DNA of 64,000 bases, from positions 620,001 through 684,000 of the forward strand of contig OZ025830.1 of the NCBI GenBank assembly GCA_964019425.1. Reading direction: 5' to 3'. This DNA comes from Flectonema sp. DT1601 (taxonomy: Eukaryota; Euglenozoa; Diplonemea; Diplonemida; Diplonemidae). Made by a program: the position numbers and the translations under genes. The notes under the pieces were generated by a model. The model did not search any database. It was not told the origin of the DNA and worked only from the letters and a program-made list of their open reading frames with translations. Below are positions 43,918-54,040 of the stretch, piece by piece (the first letter of the stretch is position 1; the number at the start of each line of letters is the position of its first letter).

Positions 43918-46764
43918 ATGGAAGGGGTCGGAGAACCAGCCTCCCCTGCCAGCACACCTGTGACCCTTCATATATATGACTTAACAAGTGGGATTATGAG
44001 AAGACACAAGAGTGCTATATTCGGTGAAGTTGTAGGTGGAATGTGGCACACTGGAGTAAGCGTCTATGGAAGAGAGTATTTCTTTGAAGGAGGCATCACA
44101 TCAGTACCGAGTGGAAGATCGAGGTTTGGCAAACCCAGAGGAGATTATAACAGGAAACTTATTGTTGGATACACTGACTTATTGAAACCTGAATTTGAGA
44201 AGTGGGTACGACTGCGTGAAAAAGAGAAATACGGAAGACTTTGCTATCACCTAGTGATGCAAAATTGTAATCATTTCACAAGTGAGGCGGTTCAATTTCT
44301 AACAGGAAATGAAATTCCGAGTGAGATATTAAGACTACCTCAACTTATTACGTCATCCGCTTTGGGAAGATTATTTTCTTCTCCAGTTGACAGATTCTTT
44401 GGGGGTTGGCAATGGATGTTTTTACGTCAACAATGGAAATATCGTCAACGACTTGATGACCAATGGGCGCGATACACAAATTACACTTCCACGCAATCAT
44501 ATCCTCAATACTCTACCACTAGTCAAATGAATTTTTCATCATCACAAGCACTCAGAGCGATGTCATTTTCCGCTGGAGGACACACCGAGTCAGGGTCAAG
44601 TAACGATTGTCCGTTAGATCGTCGGTTGCGATTGGTGGGATCACCTCCTGCGAGAATCTTTTTATTCGGACCTGGTAAAGAAGAAGAGATCGATAGAATA
44701 GGAAAATATCTCCACGAGGCTCTTCAAAAACACTCTGCAGAAGCTCAAGAAAAACACCTTCCTGGAGTGGAAAAATTGATTGAAAGATTGCACAGACTGA
44801 GACAAAATGTCCGCGATACGACTTTAAAAAATTGTGTGGCGCCTCCTGGGAATGCACCACTTCCGAAATGTCCGAAATTTCCTGCATGTGAATTGGAAGT
44901 GTTAGTTTTTTTATTAACTCCGTATATTCACTTGTGGAATATTGTTTTGGGTGATAAACCGACTCCAAAACCAGTTCCTTCTGACAAACCGAAAGAAGAT
45001 CCTGTAGCAAAAAAACGAGCTCTCTCTTCAAAATCTCATTCGGAACTTTCCGAACACTATCCAGGTTTTTTTTGTTTTGATAAAAGTAATTTAAAAGTAA
45101 AAAGGAAAAAGATAAATATAAAACCAGAAACAATTTTTGAAGAGAGAAAATCAGACATAATAATGCTACTGGACGTAATATCAAAGCTGTGTCTTGATTC
45201 ATCAATGGCTGGATTGTTAATAAAAGATCATGTAGTTTGGTATCAACAATCTTATGTATTCGATCAAGAAGAAGGATTGGAAGGTCGTTTACGAGATCTT
45301 CTATGGGGAGATGAAGGTTTAGTTGGATCCCACAGTGCTAATTTCGACAGTCTTCCAGTTGCATTACAGATTCTTGTCATTCGATGTTTTTGCAACGTTT
45401 TTGGTGCTAATCCATTTTTGGGAAGATGTACTGCTGTGGCTATGGCGAGTGGTACAGATTCGAGAATGATTGAATCGCTTGGTCTTCGTACAAGAAATTG
45501 TCTTCACAATAAAAAGAATACGTTCCTTCGGTTGCATGCGGTGTCGTTATTATCCAACGCGATAACACATCTAAATAAAGATTTAATTAAATCTTATAAA
45601 ACTCCTTATCCTACTCGTCGACCTATGCCTGTTGCTAGAACTCCATCACCTTGTGAAGAAGTCGCATCCTTGGGAACCACAAATACTAAATCACGTCAAA
45701 CAGCATCAACTCTCCCCACTACGAGTGATGATGAAACTAGTTGTGAAGAAGAAGACAGCGAGTCTTCCTCCTCTTCGACTTGGTCTCTGCAACGTCCTTG
45801 GGTATGTTTTTACTTTAATCTTCAATATTGTTACACTCTGTTTGTTATATAATAACACAAAACACAGACACCTGGACAGCCTACTTTTCCTCCACAAGAT
45901 GTACTTGACACCCAAGAGCAAGCTCATTATATTAAATTAAGGGGACTTACAGTTCGAGCTTTGAGCAGGCGTTTATCACTGGAGAAGGATTTAACTGTGC
46001 AACAGAGAATTCTACACACGTTATATCATGCTTGCTTACCCAGTGATGTAGCAAGAACGCAGCTTGCATCGATCCCGGTTACGTTTTCTCAGGCGAAGAG
46101 AACACCAGATTTAGAAACCCGGTATGTCTTTATTATTTCTTATTTATGTCCCACCAGTACGGGGAGGCGTAGTCGAAGGCTCCCGACTACCCGTTCACCA
46201 TCGAGCTCGCTTCGCACTAGCAGTCGTACAGACCGGTCTTCGGTACTGCACTGCGTACCGTTTGCTACCCGGCGTTACTGATTCCCTTTTGGAGGGTTGT
46301 ACCCATTCCACAAATCGCTGATTCCCTTTTGGAGGGTTGTACCCATTCCACAAATCGCTGATTCCCGCAGGACCAACTGTAGCACTTCAAGTAATGTTTC
46401 CTTCTCTTTTTTAATATTTCAATCGGAATTCACACCTTTGGGAGCGAGGAAGAAGAGCTCGGGGTTTGCTCCCTCTTCGTCTCCTACACTTGTCAGACAG
46501 GCGATGGCCACGTCGCTTGCACGAGAACTCATCATGAGCTGCTCACAATTCTCTTTTTATCGGACAAACAGTTTTTGTAGGTTTAAAAAAAAAAAATATA
46601 AAAACAGATACCTCGCTCGACTTGTTGAATTTATGAGTAGATCGGTGGAAACACCACCTCCTGAGATGGTTCTTAATGGACCTGTTGTACCACCAAATTG
46701 GTCATCACTTGATGATGAAGTTAAGAAACACTATAGAAACCTGAAAGCACAAGTTCCGTACTGA
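43918..46764 (+). CDS. PPPDE (desumoylating isopeptidase-like) - PUL domain protein
   Basis: Exons 43918-45801, 45868-46121 and 46608-46764 give about 764 residues. Introns begin GTATGT and end CACAG and AACAG. The PPPDE peptidase domain spans about 14-160, with catalytic His44 (MWHTGV) and Cys117 (QNCNHFTSEAVQFL). A long linker follows. From about residue 325 to the end is a helical PUL-type armadillo region, which in Ufd3/PLAA binds Cdc48/p97. The fusion suggests a deubiquitinase or deSUMOylase delivered to p97. The second intron is unusually long (486 bp), holds a 40-bp tandem repeat and a family 2 repeat remnant, and includes an open, ARM-like stretch (PTLVRQAMATSLARELI, near 46480-46530) that may be an extra exon. 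Confidence 0.82.
46281..46366 (+). repeat. 40-bp tandem repeat inside a long intron
   Basis: Two exact 40-bp units (46281-46320 and 46321-46360, each starting ATTCCCTTTTGGAGGGTTGT) plus the first 6 bases of a third. The unit length is not a multiple of three, consistent with non-coding position. The preceding 130 bases are unusually GC-rich. Confidence 0.9.
46543..46607 (+). repeat. SINE-like repeat family 2, copy 4 (partial)
   Basis: CACAATTCTCTTTTTATCGG then TTTTTGTAGGTTT and an A run match the 3' end of the copy at 34418-34540. The A run is followed directly by AACAG, the acceptor of the last exon of the PPPDE-PUL gene. Confidence 0.55.
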
Positions 46765-47934
46765 TGTTATTTTGTCTTTTCTTGGATGATTTATTTAGTT
46801 TGAAAAAATGCATCTGCTTACCACAACGGGATAACGAGTATCCTGGCGTAAATGAAATAGTGGTTGATTTTTTTTTTTTTTTTTTTTTGTGCGAAATAGA
46901 TTTTAATAATATAAAATAAAAAAAATAAAAAAATAAAATAAAATTCGGTTTTGTTTTTGTTTGGGAGGTCTGTCTTCTTTGTATTCGTTACTTCATTTTT
47001 TTTAAAAAAAAAAAACACAAAAGGAACAACAAAAAAAAAAGAATAAAAAAAAAGAGGAAGGAAGAAACTAAAAAAAAAAAAGAAACAGAGATACGCATTA
47101 TTATTGTTCAACGCAATCTCTCTTTTTTGTTTTTTTTATTTATTTTAAAAAAAAAAAAATCATTTTTAGTGTTTCTTTACCACCCTGTTTTTAAAAAAGA
47201 AAAAAAAATTGCAATAAACATGTTTGGTATTTCCCTTGGACCTATAGCTGTTTTAATCTTCTTGTTTATATTTATTTGCCACCTTGTATTGGACATCTGG
47301 TGTAGGCTGATTTAAGTCATTCTCTCTCAGTGATGGGTACGACAATTTTTTTTTTTGAATTGTGAAAAAAAAAAAAAAAAAAAAAAGTTATTAGTCGAGA
47401 TGATGTTTAGAACTGAAATCTTAATATTTAAAACGAGACTGACTTTTTCGGGAGATAACTTTTTTTTTTTTACTTTTTTGGTTTTGGTCTTGTTAAAGAG
47501 TTCCATAGCCGTAATTTGCGATCGGGAGGTGGTGGAAACATTTTTTTTTTTTTTTTTTTTTTTAATCAACGTCGTTGGTAGCATTGCTCGTACTGGAAAT
47601 ATTAAAATAAACTTGAGAGTAGTCAGGTGGTTCTGTAATTAGCGTCACCTCAGAAAGGGAAAAATCGATTCCGAGAATTCGCAATCCGAGCGTTATGCAT
47701 GCGTAAAGTATTATTGTGTTATTGCGTGTTTATATTATATTATGTTTTTTTTTTTTTTTTTTTTTTTTTTCCATTTTTATCAGCAAAAAACGATGAGACT
47801 TCGATCGGCAACACAGGTTCAACTGATTTCTCAACAAGCAGCACGCTAATCACTCTATGCAAGTGCTAAAACAGAGTTAACTATCTCGATTGGTAACATT
47901 AATTTAAATATTTACTTCCTCAGCCATCACAAAT
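46765..47934. other. Intergenic region, A/T homopolymers
   Basis: No gene or RNA recognised. TTTACTTCCTCAG at 47923 is the likely acceptor of the next gene, 11 nt before its ATG. Confidence 0.5.
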
Positions 47935-49389
47935 ATGGAAAGATATCGAAAAGCACTAAAGGCCATGAAAGGTCGTTTTGAACATGATCCTTACAAAGGA
48001 GAACATTGGGATTATTTTAATCCAAAATGGATTTTTGTAAGACAAAATGTTGTTTGGTCTCGAGACTGTAGAACTTTTCTTCGATCAATTCAAAGTGCCG
48101 GGCTAACAGATGATGGAAAAAGACTTCAAAAATCGATACTGTTAGCTGACGTTGAAAACAAACTTCGAGAATACCGAATGATATCAAAGAATAAAGATGG
48201 ACTTCTCCTGATGGCGATATCATTCATCCCGCTTCTAAGAGATATAATATTATTAAGACAAGGTATCCTATACAGCAACAGCAGTAGTCATCACTTTCAA
48301 CTTGTAAAAGAGTGGTGTGACGATATGCGAGACTTAGAAGAACAATTAAATCCATATACCAAAGATTCTAAGCTGAAATTAGAAGGTAAGAGCTCTACTC
48401 CGTCTCGTGAGAAGATGTCGCCTAAAACACCTGGATTAGATGAAATTATGAATGAAAGAAGAGATTTTTCAAGGATTCCTCAAGAAGTTTTTATTCAAAG
48501 TTTGGTTGGTAATGTTAAACTGCGAACCATCAAAGATATCATCAAACTTTCACTCGCTGCTATTATTTCTTTTTTTTTATTCTTAATCTTACTGTCGAGG
48601 GATAGCGACAGGTATTTGATTACAAAATGTATTGTCCGACTGAAATTATTAAGCCTTTTGGGATACCCTCAACGAAAAGAAGACCTCGCAGAGTTCTTAT
48701 GTAATCAAATATGGCACTTGTCCGATGATGTGAAACCGTTGAGTTTGGGGAGAGATATTAAAATTCCTGGATCGATACTACGACGTGATCACTCAATTTT
48801 TGTGAATGTGCATTCTCTACAAGATTCCTTCAGCAGTCAGGTAATCGTAGCACCAATACCTGAAAAAGGTTCAGAATCGTTTTATCTTAACATCTCAACC
48901 ATGTTGCATGGCTGTAACATGGTTACGCTGCAATACTATGCAGCTGATTGTCCTGCTACGTCTTTTGAGCCAGTCTTGTTCTTTCCTCGAATGGTGTCAA
49001 TGATTCCTGTACTCGGTGTTCAAAAACAATTCCTTAATATATTTCATGGTGATGCCCCATTTCCGTCAGTCATGGGATGCTATTCCCACTCTTCATTTCT
49101 CGCATTTGAAGTTTTATGGTCTCATGTTCGATTCCCGTACGGAGATGTTTTCGGATCTGAAATTGCGAAAATTGTTGCTAGTCGATCAGCTCAATTCAAG
49201 CAGATTGGAGTAACTCATCACCCACATGTGGTTCAACCATTAACAAAAGAGCTTATAAGGATTGGTTATGCATATACGGGATCTCGTGAATATAAAGTAT
49301 TTGATGGCATGGAGGCTGCGGAAACGTTAATAGCGGTCTACCCTTCTTTGCTTCGATTGCTCTCTTTTGAAGAGAAGGTGTTATTGTAA
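47935..49389 (+). CDS. Hypothetical membrane protein
   Basis: 484 residues, single exon. The N-terminal 200 residues are charged and helical; a hydrophobic segment LSLAAIISFFLFLILL (about 205-222) is the only convincing membrane span. The C-terminal half is globular, with conserved-looking His residues (FLNIFHGDAPF, GCYSHSSF, THHPHVV), but no family is recognised. The segment just after the span is hydrophobic again (RLKLLSLLGY). The start codon follows a good pyrimidine tract and AG by 11 nt. Confidence 0.7.
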   Translation: MERYRKALKAMKGRFEHDPYKGEHWDYFNPKWIFVRQNVVWSRDCRTFLRSIQSAGLTDDGKRLQKSILLADVENKLREYRMISKNKDGLLLMAISFIPLLRDIILLRQGILYSNSSSHHFQLVKEWCDDMRDLEEQLNPYTKDSKLKLEGKSSTPSREKMSPKTPGLDEIMNERRDFSRIPQEVFIQSLVGNVKLRTIKDIIKLSLAAIISFFLFLILLSRDSDRYLITKCIVRLKLLSLLGYPQRKEDLAEFLCNQIWHLSDDVKPLSLGRDIKIPGSILRRDHSIFVNVHSLQDSFSSQVIVAPIPEKGSESFYLNISTMLHGCNMVTLQYYAADCPATSFEPVLFFPRMVSMIPVLGVQKQFLNIFHGDAPFPSVMGCYSHSSFLAFEVLWSHVRFPYGDVFGSEIAKIVASRSAQFKQIGVTHHPHVVQPLTKELIRIGYAYTGSREYKVFDGMEAAETLIAVYPSLLRLLSFEEKVLL

Positions 49390-49503
49390 AGTAATATTGT
49401 TACTTTATTTAGGAGTCTTTTTTTTGTCATTATCGATTCACTTTTTTTTTTTTTTCTTCTTTTCAGCAACCCTCCAACTTATCAACAACAAAAAAAAAAA
49501 ACC

Positions 49504-50171
49504 ATGTACACCACACTCGTATTAACGTCGTTGTTCGCTACTTCGGTCATGGCCGCCAATGACCGCCTGAGCAATGATGATCCAATAGACCTTTGGGTTA
49601 AGGTTCTGATGAACTGTGGAGAAAAAGGAAGGGACGAAAACTACGATCAGGCTGTAAAGTGTCAAGAACACACTGAAAAGACAATTAACGCTGATGCAGG
49701 TAAGAACTTGTTTCTGCAATGTGATCAAGAGTATTGTTTATGTGTTAAGGGAACATGGGCTAATGGTGAGTGTACTGTACCAGATCGTTGTACTGATGAC
49801 TGCGAGTGTATGGAGCAGTGCTATGGTGAACAGCTTGAGTGTTCCTTTGACCGTATGACAATGTTGTACACAACAACTGACCTTCCGATTGATCATTGTG
49901 AACACGCTAAAATGACTGAATGTGTTCGTGCTACAAAGGGTGCACTCATCAGTGAGTGTAAGCGTGGGGTCAACGACGAACCAGCTCAAATTTCTTGGAT
50001 GCGGGAACCTATGCCACAGGGATGTGATGCTGTTTTGGTATGTAATTATTTGAGTATTTTAGCCTATTGTTAATAAACAACAACAACAAACTAAACCAGG
50101 TGTGCGCCTCATCAGCTCTGCAATACACTCTCAGCTTGGTACTCGTCGCTGTAGCACTGATTCTAGCATAG
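49504..50171 (+). CDS. Secreted cysteine-rich protein, probably GPI-anchored
   Basis: Two exons, 49504-50037 and 50100-50171 (62-bp intron GTATGT...ACCAG, phase 0), give 201 residues. A signal peptide (about 1-17, cut near VMAAN) is followed by a domain with about 18 Cys in close pairs (CDQEYCLC, CTDDCECMEQC), suggesting a disulfide-rich extracellular fold. Exon 2 encodes VCASSALQYTLSLVLVAVALILA, small residues followed by a hydrophobic end, a typical GPI-attachment signal. If the intron is retained, a stop comes after about 11 codons and the product would be secreted without an anchor. Start is 37 nt after TCTTTTCAG. Function unknown. Confidence 0.82.
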
Positions 50172-52688
50172 TGTTGTGTTGGTATTAGATGACATAATTA
50201 ATTAATAGGTTCTTTGTTTTTCTTTTTGCTTGTTTCACCCACACCACTTTCTCTTTTTTTTTCCCATTATCCTCTCCCTCCGTAGGACTTGCTACTTATT
50301 TAATCGACAGTTTTTGATGGTGTTCTGATCTACAGTTCTACAGAGTGGGTGATCTCGACTGAACAAGTATGAAATCCAACAATATCGGGGGAGAAAAAAA
50401 AAAAAAAAAAAAAAAAACGACTTAATGGATTTGGTATGTATCCCCCGTGGAGTTATTGTGAGTTAATTTCACTTTAGCTCATCGTGTTGGCATACAGCAA
50501 CAACAACACCAACAAAGTTGGGATTTTTCTTTTTTTTTTTTTACATTTTTATTGGCAAAGAGCTTTCCATGGCGAAGCTCTTAAATAATTAGTGAGAAGT
50601 GGGAGAAATTTTTTTTTCTCACTTAGGCATGTGTTTATCTTACCATGTCAAAAAAAAATAAATAAAAAATAAAAATATCAATATTTATGTCCTACCCACT
50701 CTGTCCTCTCAAATATCGGGATAGTCAGCAGCGTGTAATTATATTTTGTATTTAAAACAGCCAGCAATCCCTGCATTTCTCTGTTCACTTGTCTTTAGGG
50801 AATAATTGCAAAGTATCACATCGAGGTACTCTTGCGTGATCTGATTGAAGATTACAATATTTTTAAAGTGTCAGGTCAATTTGATGACAGCGATGGGTTT
50901 TTTTTTGACCTCAAAAAAAAAAAAAAAAATAAGAATAAGCAGAGCTGTCCCCCCCGTTTATTTTTATATGTTTTTGTTTATGTCAACGCTTCGGACACAC
51001 TTTTTTAGGGACACTGTTTTTGGTCAAAGAAAAAGGTTAATCCTTAACTACTCTTGACGTGCAATGGTGGATATTATTTTCCCTTCTTTCTTTTGAAGGA
51101 TGCCCCTCTGTCTTTGACCTAAGAGATGCGAGCGTCCTCTTTTCTTCTTTCTTCTTTCTACATTTTTCTTTTTTTTATTTTCTTCTGTCGTTTTCGCTCC
51201 TCATAGACTTATGCAGCATATCGACTAATGGCTTCACGTGAAAAAGTGTGGAGATCAACATATTCTTTTTTTTCTGGTTCGTTACTTTTTCCTTTCTGTC
51301 CCCACTCAGCAGAGCCTCCCAAGTGCCACGCCTCTCAGTGGTGGCGGAGGTTACGCTGACCTCTTTATTTCTAATTTTTTTTCCCCCTTCATTCTCTTGT
51401 TTCCCTCCTAGTGATATTTTTATCGTGATGTTGTGAAACTAGGGCTATTAGAAGTACTAAATAAAGGCCTGGTACGCGTGGGAAGATGCGACCCATGAAT
51501 TTGCATATCAGCAATAGGCCATTCTGTACTCTGTCGCCCTTGTCTTTTGGAGGGTTTTTTTTTTAAATTTAATTAATAGTAATTTTTTTTTCTTCTTTTC
51601 TTTTTTTAAATTTCTGCCCTTCGGAAGAATTTTTCTGATAGCGCGGTGAATATAGTTTTTGCTTGAGTGGGAATGGGAGACTTTTTTAAAGTTTTTTTTT
51701 TTTTGTTTTTTTTTTTTTGGAAAGTTGTTTTTTCTTTAGACGGAAAAAAAAGCGACAACAAAAATGAAAAAAAAAAAAAAAAAAAAAACGAAGTGTGAAC
51801 ATATTCCCTCAGGCAACCATAAGTGACCCTTTTTGAACACAACCAAAAAAAGGGAGGGGAAAAATAAAAAAAATTAATTACAAGCTTATTCTTTGACAAA
51901 GATGCTCTCGCTTTATTTTTTTCCCCTTAAAATCGACGATTCTGTTTCGTAGATCGTACAAAAAGGATTCGGAAAAAAAAACACGAAGGAACATAAAAAA
52001 AAAAAAGAAGGAAAAAAAATTTTACTTTTTGCAAAGTAAGTAAGGAATACCCTTTTCTCTCCCTTTTTGTTTATTTATAACTTATTCTAAAAATAAAAAA
52101 GACAAAACTTTTAAAAAAAAAAAAAAAAAAAAAACGGGAAACGTTTCTTCGGTAAACCGATATGTACGAAAGCTATTCATCAAACCTGTCCCCTCTTTTT
52201 TTTTTTTTTTTTTTTTTCTTCTTTTTTTTTTAGAAAAGAAAAAGACACATTTCTGTTACAGTGGTGTGCCGCTACTATTCCCATTCACCTTCGAATGAGG
52301 CCGACAGAACTTCTTGACAGTTCTTTATTAAAGATCAACCCAGTATATTATTAATGTGTTATTTTTTTTTTTTAAAAATTTTTTTTTTCCGTTGAAGAAA
52401 TTAATAAATTAATTTTCTTTTTTTCTTTTTTTTTTTGTTTTAAAAAAAATTTCCTGCAGTATTGCTGATGGAGGAAACACGATAATGAGGTAAAGGCATT
52501 AAAAATAACCACATAGTCAACCTTAACTTATAAAAACAATCACAGTAGCGACCTCCACGTTGATGCTATTTAACAGGTCATACAAAAGTAGACTCAGATA
52601 AAACATGATAATAATAATTGAAATAAGTCACACGACTTCCCTTTAGGACTCTGTTAGTTAACTTTAACTTATCAAACAGTAAATTAAA
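50172..52688. other. Long intergenic region with a relic of the next gene's start
   Basis: No gene seen in 2.5 kb. Bases about 52517-52605 resemble 52655-52765 (GTxAACxTTAACTTAT...ACGTTGAT...CAxGTCA.ACAAA) but lack the ATG part, so they look like a decayed duplicate of the start of the gene at 52689. The rest is homopolymer-rich. Confidence 0.5.
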
Positions 52689-53270
52689 ATGGGTGCCCTC
52701 CTCAGCATCAATGACTTTGACGTTGATATTATCGAACAAGTCACACAAAGTGGACTCACACGCAAACCAGATGAACATATCGATGAAAATGGAGGTAAGT
52801 GGGCATACAAAAATACTTGTTCTGATTGGACTCAGTGTAGTATAACAATCTCAACATGTATTGGGACATATAAGATTGATCCTATACTGAGCGAAGTGAA
52901 TAGTGCTTTAGTTTACAAAGATGAAGCACCCAATACGAAGGAACTGTTTTGTGTGACATATTTTGATGATATTTGGGAAGTGTTCGTCCCGTCTGAGGGC
53001 TATAGGAGAGTCGCTGTTATTGAAAAAGTTAGGTCTGGTCCATTTGAATCCAGTTACAATGTTCATTCAACTATTAACGGTGATGTTATATTTACTGTCA
53101 GTTCGATGAATGGATTCTGCTCTCGTCAATTCGCTTTATTTAAACTTCCTTCTGGTGAAGTTTTTGCCAAGGCATCAAATGGAATATTGACGGTAGCTGG
53201 TGGGACAGACGCTGCGATGATCATCGCTTTCATGGCAACTTCCGTAATACCAGAGGCTAAACTTCGGTAA
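52689..53270 (+). CDS. LURP-one-related / scramblase-like (tubby C-terminal-fold) protein
   Basis: 193 residues, near the usual length of LOR proteins. The strand pattern suggests a 12-stranded barrel: HSTINGDVIFTVSS, FCSRQFALFKLPSGEVFAKAS, then GGTDAAMIIAFMATSVIPEA. This resembles the buried C-terminal helix, GVDxALxxAL, of LOR and phospholipid scramblase families. MGALLS at the start permits N-myristoylation. Acceptor AACAG lies 9 nt upstream of the ATG. The assignment is from pattern only and moderate. A decayed copy of this gene's start lies directly upstream. Confidence 0.65.
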   Translation: MGALLSINDFDVDIIEQVTQSGLTRKPDEHIDENGGKWAYKNTCSDWTQCSITISTCIGTYKIDPILSEVNSALVYKDEAPNTKELFCVTYFDDIWEVFVPSEGYRRVAVIEKVRSGPFESSYNVHSTINGDVIFTVSSMNGFCSRQFALFKLPSGEVFAKASNGILTVAGGTDAAMIIAFMATSVIPEAKLR

Positions 53271-54040
53271 TAATTTAATTTTTTTTTCTAACCTTTTTTT
53301 TTGAAGTTTATTTCTTCAGAAAAACTGTCTGGTTATCCAACGGAGATGTAATCACATCTTCATTCATTATTAATCAGTGAATTTGGATACTGTGATGTTG
53401 TTTGCGAAAGCAGACAAAAAAAAGAAAAAAAGAAAAAAAAAAGAGTCTTAATCTGTTATAGGTTCTTCCTCTTCCTTATATATTCTTTTAGTTTCGCTCC
53501 ACAAAACAAAAATTTGGTTATTCTTGCTTAACTAAGAGCTTTGTTCTTTAGGACTTACTGTACTATTTTGTTTTGTTTTGTTTATTGCCATGGTTAAAGA
53601 AACCTCTTAAGAATCGGATGATTTCTTTTTTTCCCCTGAGGTTTCGCAAACAAGGTCAGTTTCTTGCTTATTTAATTACTAAATAGAATGGCTGTGTTTT
53701 TCTACAGTCGGTGTGAGTCTCGTGATGCGAAACTTGATGAATTCTTTTTTTTTTGTGCAATCTTGCAATCTTAAACTTTAACATTTAAATTTTTCATTTT
53801 TATTATCTGTGGGAATTTTCTTTTACACCAGCCCAACAACAAAAAAAAAAAAAAAAAAAAAAAAAGGGCTTCCCAATTAAGGTATTTTTATTCATCTTTG
53901 TTTTGTTCGTTACCAGAGTTAAGGTTCACCAATATCACTGCGATTTTTTTTTTTTTTTTTTTTTTTTTATTGTTTTATTCCTTTGGAGGCAATTGGTTTG
54001 TTGATTAGTTATTTATAATAATATTTAAACAGTACTTTTC
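53271..54040. other. Intergenic region
   Basis: No gene seen. Tracts include A25 near 53840 and T27 near 53943. ATTTAAACAG at 54032 is the probable acceptor, 8 nt before the next ATG. Confidence 0.5.
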
